In this document: positions 1-8,453 of the stretch, piece after piece
Numbering within the stretch: position 1 is the first letter of the stretch
Layout: each line of letters opens with the position of its first letter
NCBI GenBank assembly: GCA_965228265.1
Contig: OZ245804.1
Coordinates: 2,108,001 to 2,172,000 of the forward strand
Direction: 5' to 3'
Source of the DNA: GCA-2732755 sp965228265
GTDB taxonomy: Bacteria > Planctomycetota > Phycisphaerae > Phycisphaerales > UBA1924
DNA: 64,000 nt
Notes under the pieces: generated by a model
Seen by the model: the letters and a program-made list of their open reading frames with translations, nothing else
Told to the model about the DNA's origin: nothing
Database searches by the model: none
Program-made: the position numbers and the translations under genes

Positions 1-315
1 CTCGGGATTGCACTCGACAGTGAACTCGCCCATGCCTGATTTGATCGCACCAAGGTCAAAGCGATCGTCCATCGCGCGGAGCAGGCCCTCCCAGAGCGGG
101 ACCTCGAGCAGGCTGGGTGTGCCTCCGCCTACGAAAATCGTGTCAATCGTGCCCGCCGCGACGCTGAGGGCGGCGAGTTCGCGCTCCAAACGGTCTGCGA
201 ACACCGCCTGCCGATCTCGGGTGTCGACGAAGCTGTAGAAGTCGCAGTAGTGGCACTTGTGCGAGCAGAAGGGGATGTGGATGTAGAGAGACCGGGCGGG
301 CGAGCCGGATTTCAT
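1..315 (-). CDS. hemW: Radical SAM coproporphyrinogen III oxidase-like protein, probably HemW (partial, 3' end outside window)
   Basis: Only the first 105 codons are present; the gene runs off the left edge. Read from ATG at 315, the protein has the radical-SAM cluster motif C17-x3-C21-x2-C24 within FCSHKCHYCDF, a GGGTPSLL glycine motif at residues 63-70, and TVECNPE at the break. These three motifs in this order mark the N-terminus of the HemN/HemW family. The cluster motif begins close to the N-terminus, as in HemW, the heme chaperone, rather than after the longer leader of true HemN. HemW and anaerobic HemN cannot be separated with certainty without the C-terminal half. The gene is divergent from the FHA gene at 487, with 171 bases between them. 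Confidence 0.88.
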   Translation of the reverse strand, partial: MKSGSPARSLYIHIPFCSHKCHYCDFYSFVDTRDRQAVFADRLERELAALSVAAGTIDTIFVGGGTPSLLEVPLWEGLLRAMDDRFDLGAIKSGMGEFTVECNPE

Positions 316-486
316 CGTGGCCGCGGGGGCGACGACTTGGCGGGCAGAAAGGCCCGGGCGTTGCCGATGGGGGTGTGTTGAGGTATCGTCAGGCAAGGTG
401 GACACGCACAGCGGGGGTTTGTCCGACTGGCGCGAGCGGCTCGCGCGCCCCGCCATCGCCGGCTGTTCACCGAGGATAGACCGCCC

Positions 487-1008
487 GTGGAACCGACCCT
501 GCTCATCGTCAAAGAGGACGGCTCCTCTCAGGAGATCCTGCTTCGTAAGCCCCGCGTCGTCGTCGGCCGCGAGTCCGACTGCGAACTGCGTATCCCGTTG
601 CCGAGCGTCTCACGCCAGCACTGCGAGTTTGTCGTCGAGGACGGCAAGGTCACGGTCCGTGATATGGGTTCGAGCAACGGCACCTACGTCAACAAGGAGC
701 GGGTCGAGGAGGCCGAGCTCTCGGCTGGCGATCTTGTCGCCGTGGGGCCTGCGGTGTTTGCGCTGATCATCGAGGGCGAGCCCTCGGACCTCGACGTGAA
801 AGAGGTCTTTGTCCGCGGGAACGTGGCTGTGAAGCCCAAGAAGCACGCCGGTCTGTCGGGCGGCGCAGCCAAGGCAGCCGCGGCTCTGGCCGGCGGCGCG
901 GCGGATGACTCCGACCTCGACATGGACATGTCCGCCGACGACAGCAGCATGATCGATTTCGACTTCGACTTCGATGAGGACGAGGACGAAGATCAGCCAG
1001 GCCTCTGA
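487..1008 (+). CDS. FHA-domain protein with acidic tail
   Basis: A 173-residue protein with one forkhead-associated (FHA) phosphothreonine-binding domain at about residues 5-95. The usual recognition residues are visible: G27-R28, S42-x2-H45 (SRQH) and N64 within GSSNGTYVN. The rest is an Ala/Gly linker and a very acidic C-terminus (about residues 138-170) of alternating Asp/Phe then Asp/Glu. There is no membrane segment, so it is probably cytoplasmic. The start is GTG at 487, with GAGG about 11 bases upstream. The domain predicts binding to a phosphothreonine partner, probably a Ser/Thr kinase substrate, but no kinase gene lies in the window and the specific role is unknown. It converges on the zinc-finger gene ending at 1018. 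Confidence 0.85.
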   Translation: MEPTLLIVKEDGSSQEILLRKPRVVVGRESDCELRIPLPSVSRQHCEFVVEDGKVTVRDMGSSNGTYVNKERVEEAELSAGDLVAVGPAVFALIIEGEPSDLDVKEVFVRGNVAVKPKKHAGLSGGAAKAAAALAGGAADDSDLDMDMSADDSSMIDFDFDFDEDEDEDQPGL

Positions 1009-1017
1009 CCGGCTCGG

Positions 1018-1200
1018 TCAGGCGGACTTCTTCTGCTCATCGGTTGTGTTCTGGGCCTGAGGCGACGGCGCTTCGGGCACGCGGATCGCGGTGTGACAGG
1101 CCTTGCAGCGGACCGTCTTCGAGCGGGCCGACTCGGGTACAGCCAGCAGCTTCCGGCACGACAAGTTCGGACACATGATGCGGACAGTCGGCTGCGACAT
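1018..1200 (-). CDS. Small zinc-finger protein (MJ0042-like)
   Basis: A 60-residue protein with two paired cysteine sets, C10-x4-C15 and C32-x2-C35 (CPNLSC and CKAC). The layout resembles MJ0042-type zinc fingers, which in larger proteins sit at the N-terminus. Here nothing follows except a polar tail rich in Gln, Lys and Ser. ATG at 1200 is chosen because GGGGGAG lies 6-10 bases upstream; a longer frame extends to 1278 but has no ribosome site. No partner or pathway can be named. The first cysteine pair is spaced by four residues rather than the usual two. Confidence 0.6.
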   Translation of the reverse strand: MSQPTVRIMCPNLSCRKLLAVPESARSKTVRCKACHTAIRVPEAPSPQAQNTTDEQKKSA

Positions 1201-1317
1201 GGCGAGTCTCTCCCCCTTGATCGCCATATCGGGTGAGACAAACCCCGCCTTCACCACACCGGGGCCCCGGCAGAGCATTTCAGATCACTTGATGAAGTTC
1301 TCGGACGGAAGTGGCCC

Positions 1318-2688
1318 ATGCCCAAAGCCCGGCAACAATCTGCGGTGAGCACACCAAAGGCACAGCAAGGCTGCTCGGCCGTCGTCGGTCTCCAGTGGGG
1401 CGACGAGGGCAAGGGCAAAATCGTCGATCTCCTCGCACCCGGGAACGCGGCCATCGTCCGATACAACGGCGGCGCGAACGCGGGACACTCCGTGGTCGTG
1501 GGCGGCAAACGCTTCGCACTCCACCTCGTCCCATCTGGCGTGCTCCGGCAGGGCTGCCGATCGATCATCGGCAACGGCGTCGTCGTTGACCCCGAGCAGC
1601 TTCTCAAGGAACTGACGACCCTCACCGAGCAGGGCATCGACTGCTCGCAGGTCTTGGTCTCAGACCGGGCGCACGTGGTCATGCCCTACCACAAAGCCGA
1701 GGACGCGGCCCGTGAGCGGGCCCTTGCCGAGAGCCTGGGCATCGCAGCGGTGGGGACCACGGGCCGGGGCATCGGTCCCGCGTACGCCGAGAAGGTCCAG
1801 CGGAGCTCAGCTGTCCGCATGGGCGACCTGCTCAGGCCTGACTGGCTCCGCCAGCGGATCAGGGCGGCTCTGGCCTTCAAACGCCCCGTCCTCGAGCGAT
1901 GGGCTCCCGACGTCACGGACGCGCTCGACGAGGAACTGCTCTTCAAGACCGCGATCGGTTGGGGTGAGAAGCTCAAAGAACGCATCGTCGATACGACCAG
2001 GCTCCTGCACGAGCATCTGGACGCGGGCGATCGCCTGCTCTTCGAGGGCGCCAACGCGACGCTGCTCGATGTCGATCACGGCACATACCCGTTCGTCACG
2101 AGTTCCAACGCCAGCGCCCTTGGCATCGCTTCGGGCTCGGGCGTCCCCGCTCAGCGGGTCGGTCGTCTCGTCGGGATCGCCAAGGCCTACCAGACGCGCG
2201 TCGGCGCCGGGCCCATGCCCACCGAGCTCAAAAACGACATCGGCGATCAGATCCGCGAACGAGGACGCGAGTTCGGCACGACGACGGGCAGGCCTCGCCG
2301 CATCGGATGGCTCGATCTGGTCGCTCTGCGCTACTCGGCGCAGCTCAACGGCGTGACCGAGATCGCCCTGACGCTTCTGGATGTCCTGGGCGGGCTCGAC
2401 GAGATCAAGCTCTGCACCGCCTACGAGATCGAGGGCCAGCGCGTCACGCACTTCACACCCGATTCCTGCACGCTCGACACGGTCAAGCCCGTGTACGAGA
2501 CGCTGCCGGGCTTTGCTGAGGATCTCGGTGATTGCCGGCATGTGGACGAACTGCCCGCAGCCGCCCGCTCGTATATCACACGGATCGAGGAAGCGGTGGG
2601 CGTGCCGATCACGATGATCGGTGTTGGGCCCGACCGCGAACAGACGATTCAGGCCGACCAGACCTCGGGGGTGAGCAGCATTGGCTGA
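1318..2688 (+). CDS. purA: Adenylosuccinate synthase
   Basis: A 456-residue protein that joins IMP and aspartate using GTP, the first committed step from IMP to AMP. The phosphate loop GDEGKGK is at residues 28-34 and the family motif NGGANAGH at 50-57, and the length fits (430-460 usual). The first roughly 18 residues (MPKARQQSAV...) are a polar extension; no alternative start with a better ribosome site was found. Its stop at 2688 lies 8 bases inside the next gene, so purA and uppS are translationally coupled. Confidence 0.97.
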   Translation: MPKARQQSAVSTPKAQQGCSAVVGLQWGDEGKGKIVDLLAPGNAAIVRYNGGANAGHSVVVGGKRFALHLVPSGVLRQGCRSIIGNGVVVDPEQLLKELTTLTEQGIDCSQVLVSDRAHVVMPYHKAEDAARERALAESLGIAAVGTTGRGIGPAYAEKVQRSSAVRMGDLLRPDWLRQRIRAALAFKRPVLERWAPDVTDALDEELLFKTAIGWGEKLKERIVDTTRLLHEHLDAGDRLLFEGANATLLDVDHGTYPFVTSSNASALGIASGSGVPAQRVGRLVGIAKAYQTRVGAGPMPTELKNDIGDQIRERGREFGTTTGRPRRIGWLDLVALRYSAQLNGVTEIALTLLDVLGGLDEIKLCTAYEIEGQRVTHFTPDSCTLDTVKPVYETLPGFAEDLGDCRHVDELPAAARSYITRIEEAVGVPITMIGVGPDREQTIQADQTSGVSSIG

Positions 2689-3520
2689 GACGCGCACGGA
2701 GAGCGGATCGGTTGTCATCGATGAAGCCGGCGCCGAGGCGCTCGAGCGGATCCGCAAGGTGCTGCCCGAGGCGGACCCGCTCGCCAAGCTGCCCGATGTC
2801 CACCCCGCAAGGCTTCCAAGGCACATCGCGATCATCATGGACGGCAACGGGCGCTGGGCGACCGCCAGAGGCCTGCCGCGACAGATGGGACACAAAGAGG
2901 GCGCCAAGTCCGTGCGCAAGGTCGTCTCCGAGGCGGGTCGGCTCGGCATCGAGTACGTCACGCTCTACTCGTTCAGCACCGAGAACTGGAAACGCCCCAA
3001 GGAAGAGATCGATGATCTCATGGCCCTCTGCGAGTACTACTGCAAGGCCCAGCTCCCGGAATTGCTCGAGAACAACATCCGCGTCCGGGTGATCGGCAGC
3101 CGGAAAGGCATGCCGGACTCCGTGCTCGCGGCTCTCGATCATCTCGTCAGCGAGACCCACAAACCAGGCAAGCCCGGGCCCACGCTCTGTCTGGCGATCA
3201 ACTACGGCTCGCGCGAAGAGATCACCGAGGCTGTGCGCACAATCGCGGCCAAGGCAAAGGCCGGCGAAATCAGCCCGGACGAGATCACGGCTCAGGATGT
3301 CGCCAAGAGCCTGTACACCTCGGGCATGCCCGATCCCGATCTGCTGATCCGCACAGCGGGCGAACTTCGTGTCAGCAACTACCTGCTCTGGCAGATCAGC
3401 TACGCGGAGCTGTACGTGACCGATACGCTCTGGCCCGAGTTCGAGGAGACGAGCCTGCACGAGGCCGTCCGGGCATACGCCCGCCGGGATCGCCGCTTCG
3501 GCGGGCTCAGCAAGCCGTAG
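2681..3520 (+). CDS. uppS: Isoprenyl transferase (undecaprenyl diphosphate synthase)
   Basis: A 279-residue cis-prenyltransferase that elongates farnesyl diphosphate with isopentenyl diphosphate to make the C55 lipid carrier for envelope glycans. The active-site motif IIMDGNGRWA is at residues 51-60 (catalytic D54). A second conserved stretch, near RTAGELRVSNYLLWQ, binds the allylic and homoallylic substrates. The N-terminus carries about 45 residues before the domain. TTG at 2681 is used because it overlaps the purA stop and has GGGGGTGAG just upstream. cdsA follows 11 bases later, giving a small purA-uppS-cdsA transcription unit. Confidence 0.95.
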   Translation: MAETRTESGSVVIDEAGAEALERIRKVLPEADPLAKLPDVHPARLPRHIAIIMDGNGRWATARGLPRQMGHKEGAKSVRKVVSEAGRLGIEYVTLYSFSTENWKRPKEEIDDLMALCEYYCKAQLPELLENNIRVRVIGSRKGMPDSVLAALDHLVSETHKPGKPGPTLCLAINYGSREEITEAVRTIAAKAKAGEISPDEITAQDVAKSLYTSGMPDPDLLIRTAGELRVSNYLLWQISYAELYVTDTLWPEFEETSLHEAVRAYARRDRRFGGLSKP

Positions 3521-3531
3521 ACTCTCAGCCC

Positions 3532-4386
3532 ATGCTCCGTCAGCGACTCATCCTGGGCCCGATCATGGTCATCGCCGCCGTCCTGGTGGTCTGGCTTGAT
3601 GTGCTCATCGAGCGCCAATCCGGACGCATCGGTGTTGCGTTCGGGACATTGATCGCGGCTTTGATCACGATGGCCTGCTGGGAGCTGGCGCGGATTCTCC
3701 GGAGCAACGGCGTGCTGGTTATCACACCGGTCGCTGTCTGCGCGGGGCTGGTCGGGCTGCTCGGGACCGCGTTCTGGGCCGATGAGCCGCGTGCACTGGG
3801 CACACTGGCGATCCTCGTCATGATCCTGTCGCTGCTCGTGCATGTGCGTCACAAGACAGTGCAGGGCGTGATGGCAGCCGCGGGCGGCGTGATGCTCGTG
3901 TTTGTCTATCTGGGCGTGCAGGGCTCTTTCTGGCTCATGCTGCGCATCGAGCAGTCGGCCTGGCTCGTGCTCTGGCTCGTGCTGGTCACGAAATCATGCG
4001 ACATCGGCGCGTATTTCACGGGAAGAGCGATCGGAAAGCACAAGCTCATCCCCTGGCTGAGTCCGGGAAAGACCTGGGAAGGTCTGATCGGCGGGCTCGC
4101 TTTCTCGATGCTCATCGCGATTCTCGGGTACTGGTTGCTCTCGTATACACCCGATCGCCCGGCGATTGCATGGCCCCTTGTGGCCGCGATGGGGCTTGTG
4201 ATGGGCGGTTTGGGCCAACTCGGTGACCTTACCGCGAGCCTGTTCAAACGCGATGCGGGCAAGAAGGATTCGAGCAACTCACTGCCCGGGTTTGGTGGCT
4301 GGCTCGACGTGCTCGACTCGCTTTTGCTCGTTGGTCCGTTCGCATTCTGGACACTGCGAGCAATCACAATGCTGGAAACCTCGTGA
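3532..4386 (+). CDS. cdsA: Phosphatidate cytidylyltransferase
   Basis: A 284-residue polytopic membrane protein with about seven or eight hydrophobic segments that makes CDP-diacylglycerol from CTP and phosphatidate. The C-terminal family signature begins at S236 (SLFKRDAGKKDSS) and continues LPGFGGWLDVLDS. The two metal-binding aspartates, D259 and D262, are kept. The usual His of PGHGG is F254 and the usual Arg of LDRxDS is V260. The uppS-cdsA order is common in bacteria and supports the call. There is no terminator before the promoter at 4394. Confidence 0.92.
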   Translation: MLRQRLILGPIMVIAAVLVVWLDVLIERQSGRIGVAFGTLIAALITMACWELARILRSNGVLVITPVAVCAGLVGLLGTAFWADEPRALGTLAILVMILSLLVHVRHKTVQGVMAAAGGVMLVFVYLGVQGSFWLMLRIEQSAWLVLWLVLVTKSCDIGAYFTGRAIGKHKLIPWLSPGKTWEGLIGGLAFSMLIAILGYWLLSYTPDRPAIAWPLVAAMGLVMGGLGQLGDLTASLFKRDAGKKDSSNSLPGFGGWLDVLDSLLLVGPFAFWTLRAITMLETS

Positions 4387-4393
4387 TTCATGG

Positions 4394-4423
4394 CTGACAC
4401 GCGTGGTTCGTGTGTGCTAGAAT
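4394..4423 (+). promoter_or_regulatory. Sigma70-type promoter with extended -10
   Basis: CTGACA at 4394-4399, an 18-base spacer, then TAGAAT at 4418-4423 with a TGn extension (TGC) directly before it. It lies in the 70-base gap between cdsA and the zinc-ribbon gene at 4457 and would give a leader of about 27 bases. Confidence 0.5.
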
Positions 4424-4456
4424 GACACGAAGCAGCACACAGGAGACCGCGCGAGG

Positions 4457-5215
4457 ATGAACGAATCCAAGAAGCTCTGGGCCGTGTATCAGGCGGAACG
4501 CAAACTCCGCGGACTCCAATCCAGACTGACTGCCGCCGAGCGGTTCCTCGCCGAACAAGATCGACAACTCGTCTCCATAGATCAGCAACACGATTCGCTT
4601 TCCTCACAACTCCGACAGATCGAAGCCTCCGTCAAGGAGAGCGAAGACGAGGTCACCCGCATCGATTCGCGCATCGAGAAGCTCCGCGAGGAGATGAACG
4701 TCGCGCGGACGAACAAGGAATACCAGGCGTTCCTTGTCGAGATCAACGCACTCAAGATCGAGCGGGGCCGGGCGGAAGAGGAAGTCATCGGGCTTCTCGA
4801 GAAAGCCGACGCGGTCAAAGCGGAGATCGAGCGTTCGAGCGAGAACAAGTCCGAGCGCACCCGCGTGCGTGACGTCGCCCAGCAGGAACGCGACACCCGC
4901 AACGAAGAAATCAAGGAACGGGTCAAGGAGCTTCAGGCCGAGCGTAACAAGCTCGCGTCCGAGGTCGAGCCCCGCATCCTCGCGGATCTCGAGCGTTTGC
5001 TCGAGGAGCGCGACGAGGACGCGATGGCGGGTGTCGAGGTCATCGACAAACGCCGCCACGAGATCAACTGCGCCAGCTGCATGATGTCGCTGCCCATCGA
5101 ACTGCTCAGCCAGCTCCTGCGGGGCAAGCTGACCAACTGCTCGAACTGCGGCTGCTTCCTGCACCTCGACGAAGAGACCGCCGCCATTCTCCAGCCGGCC
5201 GGCTCGAAGCGCTAA
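4457..5215 (+). CDS. Coiled-coil protein with C4-type zinc ribbon
   Basis: A 252-residue protein. Residues about 15-190 are an almost unbroken charged coiled coil (Glu/Arg/Lys/Gln heptads). The C-terminus holds a zinc ribbon with C205-x2-C208 and C228-x2-C231. This matches the family annotated as C4-type zinc ribbon domain protein (zf-RING_7, DUF164-like), whose biochemical function is not established; a nucleic-acid role is usually presumed. AGGAG lies about 12 bases before the ATG. The gene is monocistronic, has its own promoter, and converges with ruvB, 16 bases away. Confidence 0.82.
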   Translation: MNESKKLWAVYQAERKLRGLQSRLTAAERFLAEQDRQLVSIDQQHDSLSSQLRQIEASVKESEDEVTRIDSRIEKLREEMNVARTNKEYQAFLVEINALKIERGRAEEEVIGLLEKADAVKAEIERSSENKSERTRVRDVAQQERDTRNEEIKERVKELQAERNKLASEVEPRILADLERLLEERDEDAMAGVEVIDKRRHEINCASCMMSLPIELLSQLLRGKLTNCSNCGCFLHLDEETAAILQPAGSKR

Positions 5216-5231
5216 ACAAAGCTCGGAACGT

Positions 5232-6266
5232 TCAATCGAAGAGTGCGTCCGCCTCAGCGGCTGCCGGTGCGTTGACACCAAGGTGATCGGCCGCGGCACG
5301 CGTCAGCATGCGCCCACGCCTCGTCCGAGCCAGGAACCCGCTTTGAAGCAGGAACGGCTCGACGACGTCCTCGAGCGTGCCGACGTCCTGGTTCATGGTC
5401 GCCGCGACGGCCTCGAGCCCCACGGGCCCGCCCTCGTAGATCGTGGCGATCGTGCCGAGGTAGGAGCGGTCGAGCTCGTCCAGCCCGAGATGGTCGATCC
5501 CCTCGAGTTCGAGCGCCCGCTCGACGATCTCATCGCTGACCACGCCCTTGGCCCGGACATCCGCGAAATCGCGCACGCGGCGGAGCAGACGATTGGCGAT
5601 GCGGGGCGTGCCCCGGCTGCGCCCCGCGATGATCGTCATTGCGCTTTCGGGCGGCGAAGACATCCCCAGAATCCCGCTCGAACGCATCAGGATCTTGTGC
5701 AGGTCCCGGCTGTCGTAGTACCGCAGATGATGCACCAGCCCGAAGCGTGAGCGCAGCGGGGCGCTGAGCAGCCCGGCCCGCGTCGTCGCACCGATGAGCG
5801 TGAAGGGCTTGCAGTTGATCTGCACCGTCTGCGCGTGCAGGCCCGAGTCGATCGTGACGTCGATCCGGAAATCCTCCATCGCGGGGTAGATGAACTCCTC
5901 GACCGCGACCGGCAATCGGTGGATCTCATCGATGAAGAGCACGTCGTTGGCCTCGAGCCTGGTGAGCGTGGCGACGAGGTCGGTGCCACGCGCCAGCGCG
6001 GGCCCCGAGGTCGCGTGGACCTTGGAGCCCATCTCGTTGGCGATGACGTGGGCGAGTGTGGTCTTGCCGAGGCCGGGCGGTCCGTGGAGCAGGATGTGCT
6101 CCATGGGCTCCTCGCGCTGGCGTCCCGCCTGGATCGCGATCGACAGGCGCTCGATCAGATCGCGCTGACCGATGTACTCGTCGATGCGCGTGGGGCGCAG
6201 CGCGTTGACCGACTGTTCGTTTTCCGTCGGCAGGGTCGCCGGGTTCATGAGGCGTTCTGTGGCCAT
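5232..6266 (-). CDS. ruvB: Holliday junction branch migration ATPase RuvB
   Basis: A 344-residue AAA+ motor that drives branch migration together with RuvA. Walker A GPPGLGKT is at residues 62-69 and Walker B FIDEIHRL at 111-118. The sensor region GATTRAGLLSAPLRSRFG and the C-terminal winged helix (EPFLLQSGFLARTRRGR) are intact. The length matches the family (330-350). Neither ruvA nor ruvC is adjacent. The M28 peptidase gene lies 18 bases upstream on the same strand, so the two may be co-transcribed although functionally unrelated. Confidence 0.97.
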   Translation of the reverse strand: MATERLMNPATLPTENEQSVNALRPTRIDEYIGQRDLIERLSIAIQAGRQREEPMEHILLHGPPGLGKTTLAHVIANEMGSKVHATSGPALARGTDLVATLTRLEANDVLFIDEIHRLPVAVEEFIYPAMEDFRIDVTIDSGLHAQTVQINCKPFTLIGATTRAGLLSAPLRSRFGLVHHLRYYDSRDLHKILMRSSGILGMSSPPESAMTIIAGRSRGTPRIANRLLRRVRDFADVRAKGVVSDEIVERALELEGIDHLGLDELDRSYLGTIATIYEGGPVGLEAVAATMNQDVGTLEDVVEPFLLQSGFLARTRRGRMLTRAAADHLGVNAPAAAEADALFD

Positions 6267-6284
6267 GCCGAGAGTGTACGGCCT

Positions 6285-8366
6285 TTACTCGCCCGTGCCC
6301 GTGTTTGCGGGGGTGTTCTCTGCAACCTTTGGCTCGCGCGGGAGCAGCGAGGGGGCGCAGGCGAGGTTGTACGCCGTGAGCGCCGCGTTCGTGCTCGACT
6401 GGACGAGGTACTCCTCGATCGCCAGGTCGATCCGGTCGTTCTGGGTGTGCCAGCCGTAGCGGTAGTTGGCCCGCCCGATCTCGTCCCAGTAGAAACCCGG
6501 AATGCCGACGGCGTTGAACGAGGCGTGGTCTGAGCCGCCGCCCTGAGGCATCTTGTCGACGGAGCGGAGGTTGACATCCATCCACCCGGCGCGATCGTCG
6601 TTGTTCGGATCGTCGTCATTCAGGAGACGTTCCTCGTCGATTTCGCTGAAGAACTGGCCGTTGGTCGCTGCGGTGGCGGGGGCGAGGTATTCGAACATCC
6701 AGGGCGGGCAGACGAGCCCGCCCTCGTAGTTGGTGCCGCCGTCATCGACGAAGACCGCGGAGATCTTGGCGCGTTCTTCGTCGCTCAGGCTTTCGACGTA
6801 GGCCCGCGAGCCGAGCAGTCCCTGCTCCTCGCCCGTCCAGAGGATGAAGCGGATGGTCCGCTTGGGCTTGGCGCCGACGGCGGCGAGGATGCGGGCGGCT
6901 TCGAGCGTGACCGCCGAGCCTGTGCCGTTGTCGACCACGCCCTGACTGCCCGGGCCGTTCCAGGAATCGAGGTGCGCCGAGACGATCACGACCTCATCGG
7001 GCCAGACGGAGCCCGGGATCTCGGCGATCGTGTTGTACATCGGGAAGGGGCCTTCCGTGATGTTGTGCTCGAGGTCAAACTCGACAAGCACTTCCTGACC
7101 GTCGGCGAGTTCGGAGTTGATGTAGCGGTAGTCCGAGTCGCGGATGCTGACCTCGGGGTCCTGCCCGACGTCGGCGATATCCATCCCAAACAGAGCCATG
7201 CCGCGCTTGATCGCGGTCGTCCAGACGCGCTCGTCGCGTGAGCTGGATAGAAAGCCAGCGGGATTGGCTGCGAGCACTTCCTGCATGATGTATTCGCTGG
7301 CGTCGAACTCGGTGGGTGCTTCACGGGTCAGCTTGATCGTGTACGCATCGTCACCCTCGCCCAGGACCCACTCGATCTCGTCGCCCCGCGGCGTGAGCTG
7401 CATGGGTCTCGGGCCTTCGGGGGTGTTCCAGGTGAAGACAAGGATGCCGTCGGCGAAGCTGGGCTCGACCATCTCGTTGACGAACCCGAACGCGGGCAGC
7501 GCGACCTCGCCGGCGGGGGTGCCGGTCTCGTCGAGCGTGACGTCGAGCATCATGTCCGTGGTCTCAGTCGGGATGGCCGGGCCCGTGATGGTGCCCTTCC
7601 AGAGGCCGCTGATGGGATCGTTGGGGTAAGTCGCGCTGGTCGGGATCTCGATCCGTTCGCCCGCATCGAGCGCCTTGCGTGCTTCGAGGCGGAGGTTGTG
7701 CCTGGCGACCATCTGGCCGCCCACGCCCCGGATACCGGCTCGGCCGCCCTGGTAGCGAGAGTGCAGAACCCACGCTCCGTCCAGCTTGTCACGGACGGCT
7801 TCGAGTTCTTCGAGCGTCGTGGGCATGCGCACGACGTGCCCGCGGACCGGGCCGTCGGTGCCGGCTGCAAAGCTGAGCGTGGTGAACTCGATCTCGCGTT
7901 CGGTGCGGGTTTCGCCGTCGTCGTTGACGCTGACGACCGCGCCGGACGAGGGGCCCCGATCGAATCGGACGGTCGCGGTTCCCCACTGGCGGTTCTCGAC
8001 ATTCGAGAGGCCCCAGCTCTCGTACTGAGCAGCGGACCACATGTTGGCTTCTTCGAGCGCGGAGGATGCGGTCAGACGCGGGCCGATCTCGAGCGCGAGA
8101 TGGCGGAGATGGTCCATGACCTTGTTGTTCCGCTTGCCCTCGCGGAGGATCGCCTGAATGGTCGCCTCGTCACCCAGCTTCATGGGGGGGATGTCGATCT
8201 TCTGACCGTCGAGGACGGCGTAGCGCTCGGGAGCGACCACCTCGGGGGCCTTGGTGACGGTCGTTGCCCGGCCCGAACTCGAGCAGCCCGCAAAGAGCAT
8301 GAGCGAGGCTGCGAGTGTGAGCGAGGCGGTGATCGGACGGGCGGCGGGAATCTTCGGGGCGTACAT
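6285..8366 (-). CDS. M28-family zinc aminopeptidase/carboxypeptidase lipoprotein
   Basis: A 693-residue exported metallopeptidase. From ATG at 8366, GGAG lies about 8 bases upstream and the first 28 residues form a lipoprotein signal with lipobox LFAGC (lipid-modified C28). The frame is open 73 codons further upstream, but that stretch has no ribosome site and would bury the signal. M28 zinc ligands and catalytic residues are visible: H465 and D479 around HLDSWNGPG and GVVDNGTG, E513-E514 in WTGEEQG, then DDGGTN, and a final His in YGWHTQND. The N-terminal half carries an insert, probably including a PA-like domain, as in carboxypeptidase Q relatives. It probably trims peptides at the cell surface. 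Confidence 0.9.
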   Translation of the reverse strand: MYAPKIPAARPITASLTLAASLMLFAGCSSSGRATTVTKAPEVVAPERYAVLDGQKIDIPPMKLGDEATIQAILREGKRNNKVMDHLRHLALEIGPRLTASSALEEANMWSAAQYESWGLSNVENRQWGTATVRFDRGPSSGAVVSVNDDGETRTEREIEFTTLSFAAGTDGPVRGHVVRMPTTLEELEAVRDKLDGAWVLHSRYQGGRAGIRGVGGQMVARHNLRLEARKALDAGERIEIPTSATYPNDPISGLWKGTITGPAIPTETTDMMLDVTLDETGTPAGEVALPAFGFVNEMVEPSFADGILVFTWNTPEGPRPMQLTPRGDEIEWVLGEGDDAYTIKLTREAPTEFDASEYIMQEVLAANPAGFLSSSRDERVWTTAIKRGMALFGMDIADVGQDPEVSIRDSDYRYINSELADGQEVLVEFDLEHNITEGPFPMYNTIAEIPGSVWPDEVVIVSAHLDSWNGPGSQGVVDNGTGSAVTLEAARILAAVGAKPKRTIRFILWTGEEQGLLGSRAYVESLSDEERAKISAVFVDDGGTNYEGGLVCPPWMFEYLAPATAATNGQFFSEIDEERLLNDDDPNNDDRAGWMDVNLRSVDKMPQGGGSDHASFNAVGIPGFYWDEIGRANYRYGWHTQNDRIDLAIEEYLVQSSTNAALTAYNLACAPSLLPREPKVAENTPANTGTGE

Positions 8367-8453
8367 GCGGTTTCTCCGAGAACAGGGCGGCTTCGGTGCG
8401 GATACTAACCAATCGGGGGCGAGCCTGCCGGTTGCGGAAAGGTGTGACTGCGC

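Noticed and set aside
1807..2961. 384-codon open frame on the minus strand across purA and uppS
   Set aside because: It is antisense to two certain genes, has no recognisable domain, and is explained by the GC-rich third-position bias of the sense genes.
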